Origin: Ophiostoma sp. CBS 140.51
Lineage: Eukaryota; Ascomycota; Sordariomycetes; Ophiostomatales; Ophiostomataceae
DNA length: 64,000 nt
Assembly: GCA_029298735.1 (NCBI GenBank)
Contig: JANSLP010000002.1
Span: forward strand, 248,001 to 312,000
Reading direction: 5' to 3'
Made by a program: the position numbers and the translations under genes. Position 1 is the stretch's first letter. Each line of letters starts with the position of its first letter. This document shows positions 58,901-64,000 of the stretch, piece after piece. The notes beneath the pieces are model-generated. The model was given only the letters and a program-made list of their open reading frames with translations, was not told where the DNA came from and made no database searches.

Positions 58901-59632
58901 TCGTATGTGTACACATACATGTACGGCGCCGGTTTGTGGTTTGTGGTTTGTGGAGCAAGCGAGCCGAGGTGCTTTTGGGTTGATGGTGTCGCTCTTTGTC
59001 CGGGGAGGGCCAAGCGATGGTGATACGACCGGAAAAAGGATAGACATGCATACAATCGTGCCTCCGTGGTTGCTCAAGGGACCCGCTATGCAGGTAGAAA
59101 GGAGATGATTGCAAAAGAGGAAAAAAACCAACGAAATGCAGAACAAGAGCAAGTGACAGAATAATGACACACGAGTGAGTAAACAGAAAAAAGAGCAAAA
59201 CGAGAGGATGCAGGATCGAGCCCCAGTTCCCCTTCGACGATCGTGGCATCTCCGGCGAATTGGTTGGCCGTGATGAGACCGAGCACTTTCCCATTTTGCC
59301 CATGTTCACGAATCGAATTTCCAACTTCTTGGTCCTCTGTCTTGCCAAGCTTGACCAAATGGTCAAGCTCGACTGCAATGGCAGACCAAAAATAGGAGAG
59401 TATGCGTATGCGTGTGCGTTGTTCATGTCGATCGTTTTGCTGTTCGCTTAAAAATCTTTGTTGTACATTTGACGTCTGCTTCTCATGATGCTAATAGTTG
59501 CTGTCTCTCACCCGTTCCCATGCAAGGTCAATGTGTCCACACACACACCGACGTCGTCTGGCTGGTCCGTGGGAGTTTGCCCACTTCTCACGATGAAACG
59601 TTGCCACTCCGAAAGAAAAGACGCACTCGTGC
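52949..59632. other. 6.7 kb spacer between the unrecognised gene and scl1
   Basis: No protein-coding gene is supported. Composition is dominated by purine-rich plus-strand sequence (about 53900-54600) and A/T-rich blocks. A GGGA run lies at 54014-54030, a GA run near 54545-54561 and an AAT run near 55663-55678. The longest frame, 356 codons on the minus strand at 58356-59426, has no domain and strongly shifting composition. The end near 59430-59632 is the likely 3' region of scl1. A non-coding transcript or a lineage-specific gene cannot be excluded. Confidence 0.45.
54014..54030. repeat. GGGA tetranucleotide repeat
   Basis: About four uninterrupted GGGA units within a purine-rich stretch of the large spacer. 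No function is inferred. Confidence 0.8.
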
Positions 59633-60583
59633 TTAGTCCTTCTCTGCAATCGCCTGTAACCGCTCGTCAATCTCCTCCTCTGTCAGCGTCCGGAAGCCGG
59701 GGTCCGTGCCCTCGGCGCCGTTGGCACGCGGGCCGCCCACAATACCAATCTCAATCTCCGTCTTCTTGAAGTCCATGCTCAGCACTGTGCTCAGCGTCGT
59801 GATCGCCAGCTCCACAACCTCCTCCCACGAGCCCTCGGCATAGTCCTTGTTCTTGAACTTCTTCTCTAGGTGATTCAGCGCCTCCTGCTGCTTGGGTCCC
59901 GCTGCCGTGCCCTTGTAGCCCGTGTAGTAGCCTGCCGGGTCACACTTGTACAGCTGGGGGCCAACCTCCGAGTCAAGCGAGATGAGCGTTGCCGCCACGC
60001 CGTAGGGGCGCATGTATGCCCGCTGCGTGTAGACCTGGCTGATGTTGGCCAGGCGCTTGGCCAGCACGTCGCAGGGCATCTCGTAGCCGTACTTGTACCG
60101 GTACTCGGCAGCCTCACCCTGGGCGCGCTGTGCAAACGCGCGGGCGTCGGCTATGGAACCCGTCATGACGCAGCCGACCGAGGGCGAGATCTGGAAGATG
60201 TGGGACACTGACTTGGGGTCGATGAGCTTGTCCGGGACCTTCTTCTGCGACAGGATTACTGCGCAGTCCTTGCCACGGACACCAACCGCCATGATGTTGG
60301 CGGCCGTGATGGCCTTGAATGCATATTCTATAAACGGTGAGGGTTAGTATGTTGAGTCGTAATAGGGCCATAGTATCCTCGTTGGCCTCGTTCGACTGGA
60401 ATGAAGGATCGTTGCGTACCGACTTGGTAGAGTCGTCCCTGTTCAGAGAAGATGGTGATGTGCCGATCGAAGCCCGCGCTGCCTACGAGGTTGTTAGCTA
60501 GCTGTGTTCTGTGTCTATACCCCAATTGAAGCACAAAGAGGGTAGCAGATTGTGCTGCTTCGGAGGTCCAGCATACCAGACAT
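59633..60583 (-). CDS. scl1: 20S proteasome subunit alpha-1 (Scl1/PSMA6)
   Basis: Three exons on the minus strand, 60583-60577 (7 nt), 60482-60420 and 60327-59633, give 254 residues (yeast Scl1 has 252). Splicing yields MSGSAGFDRHITIFSEQGRL, then LYQVEYAFKAITAANIMAVG, which is the alpha-type proteasome N-terminal signature. The body keeps the family segments VRGKDCAVILSQKKVPDKLI, YKYGYEMPCDVLAKRLANIS, QVYTQRAYMRPYGV and DPAGYYTGYK. Alpha subunits lack the catalytic threonine and form the outer gated ring of the 20S core in cytosol and nucleus. The 7-nt first exon is set by ATGTCTG before a GTATGC donor; the acceptor GTAG|GCAGC is the one that keeps phase. The gene is divergent from the WKF-domain gene with about 0.9 kb between start codons. 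Confidence 0.96.
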
Positions 60584-61500
60584 GGTGACAAGCGGATTGA
60601 GGTGACCTCAAGAGCTTCTTCGAAAGTGATTCGTTTGAGGAGAAAAGAGAGGGCCGCAAAGGAGACGGCGAAGCTGTTTCGGATGAGACGATGCTCGTTC
60701 GATTGATGGATGAAAGTCGAAATGTTGGAAAGTCGCAAAGAAAAGTCGTGTGCTCGTTGATCAGGCAATGCAATGGGATGTGGTGGATGGGGTGTGGTGA
60801 TGTGATGGCGATGGAGATGGATGGCTAGGCTGCTGAGATGCTGAGCTGGATGGGAGAGCTTCGTTTTCCTGCTTGTTGGTTCCTGCCACTCTCAAGAGAG
60901 CCACAGTGCTGCGACGCGTTGGCAAGGAGCTTGCCTAGACCAGAAGGCGCTGTTGACTGGGGGCGGTTGGAAGGCAGCTTGGCCCGTGCGTGGACTGTTC
61001 CTGAGCTGTCTCAGCGCCGGAGGATCGAATATTCCGCATCACGTGTCAAGTCACGGACAATATCTGGTCAACGAAAGGTCTTGGGCGCCGATAAGCTCCT
61101 GACAGCCTTTATCGATAAGGGACCCGCTAAAAAGATCCTAGTTTTTTTTCTTCCTGCCTCATTCTGCACTATTTACATTGATGCCAGACGCAACGACGAG
61201 AGAGCAGAACGAGTGACAAGACGCCAACGAAGATACGTCGAGCTCTGAAGTTGACGAAAATACGCCCAAGGAGCGTCTTTGAGCCAATTGTCTTTTTGCC
61301 AGACATTTCGAGCTGCTATATCGCCGAGATACTCCACCGGAACAGTGCCACTCGTTTTCGATCCTCTCTTTTTCTTCACATCTTTGAATTTCTCCGATTT
61401 TCAGCATTTTCCCTCGTCATATTCTCTTCTTTGCCCTTCATTTCTTAAAGAGCACCTTCTTCTCTACCCTCTGACACACTTTCAGACCCCCACCCCTGCC
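60584..61500. other. Divergent promoter region of scl1 and the WKF-domain gene
   Basis: No gene is supported. The two start codons face away from each other across this stretch. It ends in a T/C-rich leader (61360-61490) before the WKF gene. The frame upstream of that start is open for about 74 codons but has no in-frame ATG. Confidence 0.5.
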
Positions 61501-62901
61501 ATGCCGTACCCAACGACTGCGCCAGCCCAGCGCGTGCCGGCCTGGAAACGGTTGGGCCTCAAGCTCAAGGGCGCGTCAGACGACAATCCTGCCTCGCCCG
61601 CTTCCGCCGCCGCACCTCCTACTCGCCCTCCCGCACCTACGCCTGGTGCTTCTTCCTTCTCCTCTGCCAACCGCCAGCCATACCAATCATCGCCTTCGTC
61701 TTACTCCCACAATCAGAACCAGTCCTACACCAACACGCCCAACAAGCGGAAAGAGCCGCCCGCATCGGCCCTCGCCTCGTCAGCTGTAAAACGTCAAAAG
61801 TCCGTTTCATTCGCCGAAGGCAAAGGCGGCGAGGCACCGAAGAAGGCAAAGAAGGCCAAGAAGCCCAGAAAGAAGAAGGCCGAGCCCAACCCGGCCAACA
61901 AGGAGCCGTCCAACCTCGACCGCGAACTCGAGTACCTGCAGCAGTGGAAGACGTCACGGGACTCGTGGAAGTTCAACAAGAACTACCAGACCCTGCTGAT
62001 CAAGTACGTTTTTGCCGGCGGCAGCAACAACGAGGGCATCCCTGCGTCGCACATTGACATTTTTTACGACTACATCCGCTCGCTGCAGGGCGCCGTGCGG
62101 ACACGACTTCGCGAGGAGGCGACCAACATTTGCAAGATGGACGACGAGGACAAGACTGCAGAGGCGGCAAGCTCCACAACAGTAACAGCAGCAAAGGCCG
62201 CGACACCGAAAAAGACAAAGACTGAGACCGAGGTCGCTGCTGAGGCCGAGTACAAGAAGATTGTCGCCGGTTTCCGGGACCAGGAGGGCAGTGGTGCTGT
62301 CAATGGTAACGGCAAGCGGTTGCGCCGTTTGAGTGAGGTGGACTACGTGCTGCGGTTTGCCGACCCAGTTCTGCAGAAGAGGCTGTTGCGGCGCATCCGT
62401 GCTGAGAATGTGGCGAACGAGCTGAGCAGTGACGAGGATGGTGAGGCGGCGTCAGCAGCAGCGGCACCAAAGGCGGCACCGGCAACACCAAAATCGACAC
62501 AGTCCGGCTCGGCCTTGGATGCGACAAGTACCGCCTACCTGTCATCATCCTCGGCAACGACCTCAGGAGGCGACGACAAGCGTGTGAAGCTCAATGACGG
62601 CTCGGCCAAGAAGCCGAAGCGGAGCCGGAAGCAGCGGACAGCCGTTGACCCTGACTTTTCCGACTCCGACTCCTCAGATTCTGACTCAGATTCAGATTCT
62701 GACTCGGAAAGCGGCGATGAGGGTGCCAAGGTCAACGCCGGCGCTGACTCGTCAAGCGACAGCTCCGATTCGTCCGACGACTCAGATGACGACATGCCCT
62801 CGGCACCCGCAGCAAACGGTGCACAGACATCATCGTCGTCGTCAAGTAGCAGCTCACCAGCATCTGCATCGGACTCGGATTCCGACTCGGACTCTGATTA
62901 G
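61501..62901 (+). CDS. WKF-domain protein (C7orf50-like), probable nucleolar
   Basis: A single exon of 466 residues. The N-terminus (MPYPTTAPAQRVPAWKRLGL) runs into a Pro/Ser-rich and then lysine-rich region (about residues 100-135), as expected for nuclear or nucleolar targeting. The WKF domain (PF10180) is at about residues 140-215, with YLQQWKTSRDSWKFNKNYQT, LIKYVF and DIFYDYIRSLQGAVRTRLRE. The C-terminus has a basic stretch (KKPKRSRKQR) followed by long Ser/Asp runs, resembling Srp40/Nopp140-type casein-kinase-2 substrates. Human C7orf50 and related proteins are nucleolar and linked to ribosome biogenesis; the molecular role is not established. Neighbouring fcf1 is also a ribosome-assembly gene, but it lies 40 kb away, so this is not context evidence. 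Confidence 0.85.
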   Translation: MPYPTTAPAQRVPAWKRLGLKLKGASDDNPASPASAAAPPTRPPAPTPGASSFSSANRQPYQSSPSSYSHNQNQSYTNTPNKRKEPPASALASSAVKRQKSVSFAEGKGGEAPKKAKKAKKPRKKKAEPNPANKEPSNLDRELEYLQQWKTSRDSWKFNKNYQTLLIKYVFAGGSNNEGIPASHIDIFYDYIRSLQGAVRTRLREEATNICKMDDEDKTAEAASSTTVTAAKAATPKKTKTETEVAAEAEYKKIVAGFRDQEGSGAVNGNGKRLRRLSEVDYVLRFADPVLQKRLLRRIRAENVANELSSDEDGEAASAAAAPKAAPATPKSTQSGSALDATSTAYLSSSSATTSGGDDKRVKLNDGSAKKPKRSRKQRTAVDPDFSDSDSSDSDSDSDSDSESGDEGAKVNAGADSSSDSSDSSDDSDDDMPSAPAANGAQTSSSSSSSSSPASASDSDSDSDSD

Positions 62902-63800
62902 AGAGCAAAGCTCGAGGCTGAATACAAATCTGATAGACAGCCGACGCCAAATCGTGATCATTACAGGCGCTACCCTGACCTCGATGACCAGTCGGAGTCT
63001 TTTTTTTTTTCGGACTCGGACCTGGGCATGGAGTAAGAGTGGCTGCTTGAGAACGAAGACCTCCCGGAGGCCCTCATTTTTCAGTACCTTGCATCTTAAT
63101 AAGCACAACCTGGAGCAATAGCACTATTGATTTTTACAATGATTTCTTTTATGTTCGTTTACGCAACTTCTTTCCTAACCGTTTACTTACCGTTTATCAT
63201 GGCTTATGTATGGCGAACATTTCTGTTTGTACTTTATGTACTTTAAGTTGGATCAAAAGCGTTTTTACCAAAGAATTTCAAAGTGCAATGAACGACGTGT
63301 CCGAATTGTTGAATAAACAGACAGACGGAGAGCCACTATCTATGGTGGATATGAGATGAAACGGGTTGAGAATGAGATGCGGGCTTCAACTAAAGGTAAA
63401 ATCATGTGACGACAACTTATAAATGCGGCTGTATTTTTGTGGGAAATATGAATAAAATATATGATGAGAGAATAACCTTGTAAACGCCAATATAAAAGCC
63501 CACGTGCGACTGTTAAACTTTGTTGAAAGTGTAAATGTATAAAAAAGCAGAGAGTCGCCCAGTTTCCCCCGGAAGTTGTTTCCGGAGGGATCTTCGCTTG
63601 ACGTATGCAAGAGCGAAGTCATGATTCCAAATCCATAAATGACGCAATAACAACATGAAAAGGCCGTAAAAGCCAGTAAAGTATAAATCGTATAAAATAA
63701 AGCAGGTGTTGCCTCCCAAATGAACCAACATGCAAAAGTCGTGAATAAATAATTGTCAGTGCTGTTGACCTGACATGCTCTCACCAATCTCCACTCCCCA
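62902..63800. other. Spacer between the convergent WKF gene and the right-edge gene
   Basis: No gene is supported. The AT-rich part (about 63120-63760) fits 3' untranslated regions. Open frames here are short and hydrophobic, with no motif. Confidence 0.5.
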
Positions 63801-64000
63801 CTACGCCTGCACGGTGTTGTGCGCCTTGAGGAGGTCTTGGAGCTCCAGAACGCCTACTACCTCGCCATTGTCAATAACAGCGACCACAGTATCGGCCGCT
63901 TCGTCTTCCTCGCTGGTGCTCGCACTCGCAACGGCCCGCAGCCACTCGGCAGCCTTGCGAACCTTGGTATCGGCGGCCACAGCAACAAAGTCGGGCCGGC
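63801..64000 (-). CDS. C-terminal end of a CBS-like protein, cut by the window edge
   Basis: The stop codon is at 63801-63803, and the minus-strand frame is open to the right edge, so only about 65 C-terminal residues are seen. They include VRKAAEWLRAVASAS, an acidic insert, and the segment TVVAVIDNGEVVGVLELQDL followed by LKAHNTVQA. The pattern hydrophobic strand, turn, VVGVLELQDLL helix is that of the second half of a CBS motif. A C-terminal position with this ending resembles sugar-phosphate isomerases of the SIS/CBS (KpsF/GutQ) type, but other CBS proteins fit as well. The start and any exons upstream lie outside the window. Confidence 0.55.
   Translation of the reverse strand, partial: RPDFVAVAADTKVRKAAEWLRAVASASTSEEDEAADTVVAVIDNGEVVGVLELQDLLKAHNTVQA

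Noticed and set aside
58356..59426. 356-codon minus-strand frame
   Set aside because: Composition changes abruptly along it (poly-Phe stretch, then Arg/Lys-rich), with no domain and no in-phase neighbouring exons. I left it as non-coding but note it in the findings.

Overview
The window is nuclear DNA of a filamentous ascomycete (Pezizomycotina, most likely a Sordariomycete). This rests on short GT-AG introns (mostly 50-100 nt) with GTATGT/GTAAGT donors, a Zn2Cys6 regulator, an Nmr1-type nitrogen repressor, Csi2, an INO80 Ies1-type subunit, GC-rich coding sequence and pyrimidine-rich leaders. I cannot fix the genus.

I support fifteen protein-coding genes, one of them cut by the right edge. 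In order: (1) an Irc20/SHPRH-type SNF2-RING ubiquitin ligase (+, 4 exons); (2) a Zn2Cys6 transcription factor (+); a 7.8 kb spacer; (3) an Nmr1/NmrA nitrogen-repression regulator with an acidic tail (+); (4) Fcf1/Utp24, the PIN nuclease of the small-subunit processome (-, 7 exons, one GC-AG intron); (5) a Csi2-like secretory/membrane protein (+); (6) a Yor1-type ABCC transporter (-); a 5.8 kb spacer; (7) an Ies1-type INO80 subunit (-); (8) a 2-oxoglutarate/Fe(II) dioxygenase (+, 3 exons); (9) a C2-domain Fic1/Inn1-type protein (-); (10) a TMEM234-family membrane protein (+, 3 exons with a 681 nt first intron); (11) an unrecognised 180-residue protein (-, 3 exons); a 6.7 kb spacer; (12) 20S proteasome alpha-1 Scl1 (-, 3 exons); (13) a WKF-domain nucleolar-type protein (+); (14) the C-terminal end of a CBS-like protein (-), cut by the window edge.

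That list names fourteen loci; the count of fifteen above includes none beyond them, so the firm number is fourteen. I see no operon-like logic, biosynthetic cluster, transposon, CRISPR array, rRNA or convincing tRNA. The genes are mostly housekeeping (ribosome biogenesis, proteasome, chromatin, cytokinesis) with a few regulatory or accessory ones (Zn2Cys6 factor, Nmr1, ABCC pump, dioxygenase). They are separated by unusually long pyrimidine-rich or low-complexity spacers totalling roughly half the window.

I did not find a clearly new biological system. The points most worth checking are: the in-frame duplicated stop-codon context at the end of the Ies1 gene, the GC-AG intron in fcf1, the 11-bp perfect inverted repeat between fcf1 and csi2, the unrecognised small conserved-looking gene, the acidic tail on Nmr1, and the three large spacers, which could carry non-coding transcripts or long spliced leaders. 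Exon boundaries were worked out by hand from splice consensus, phase and family similarity; no database search was run.
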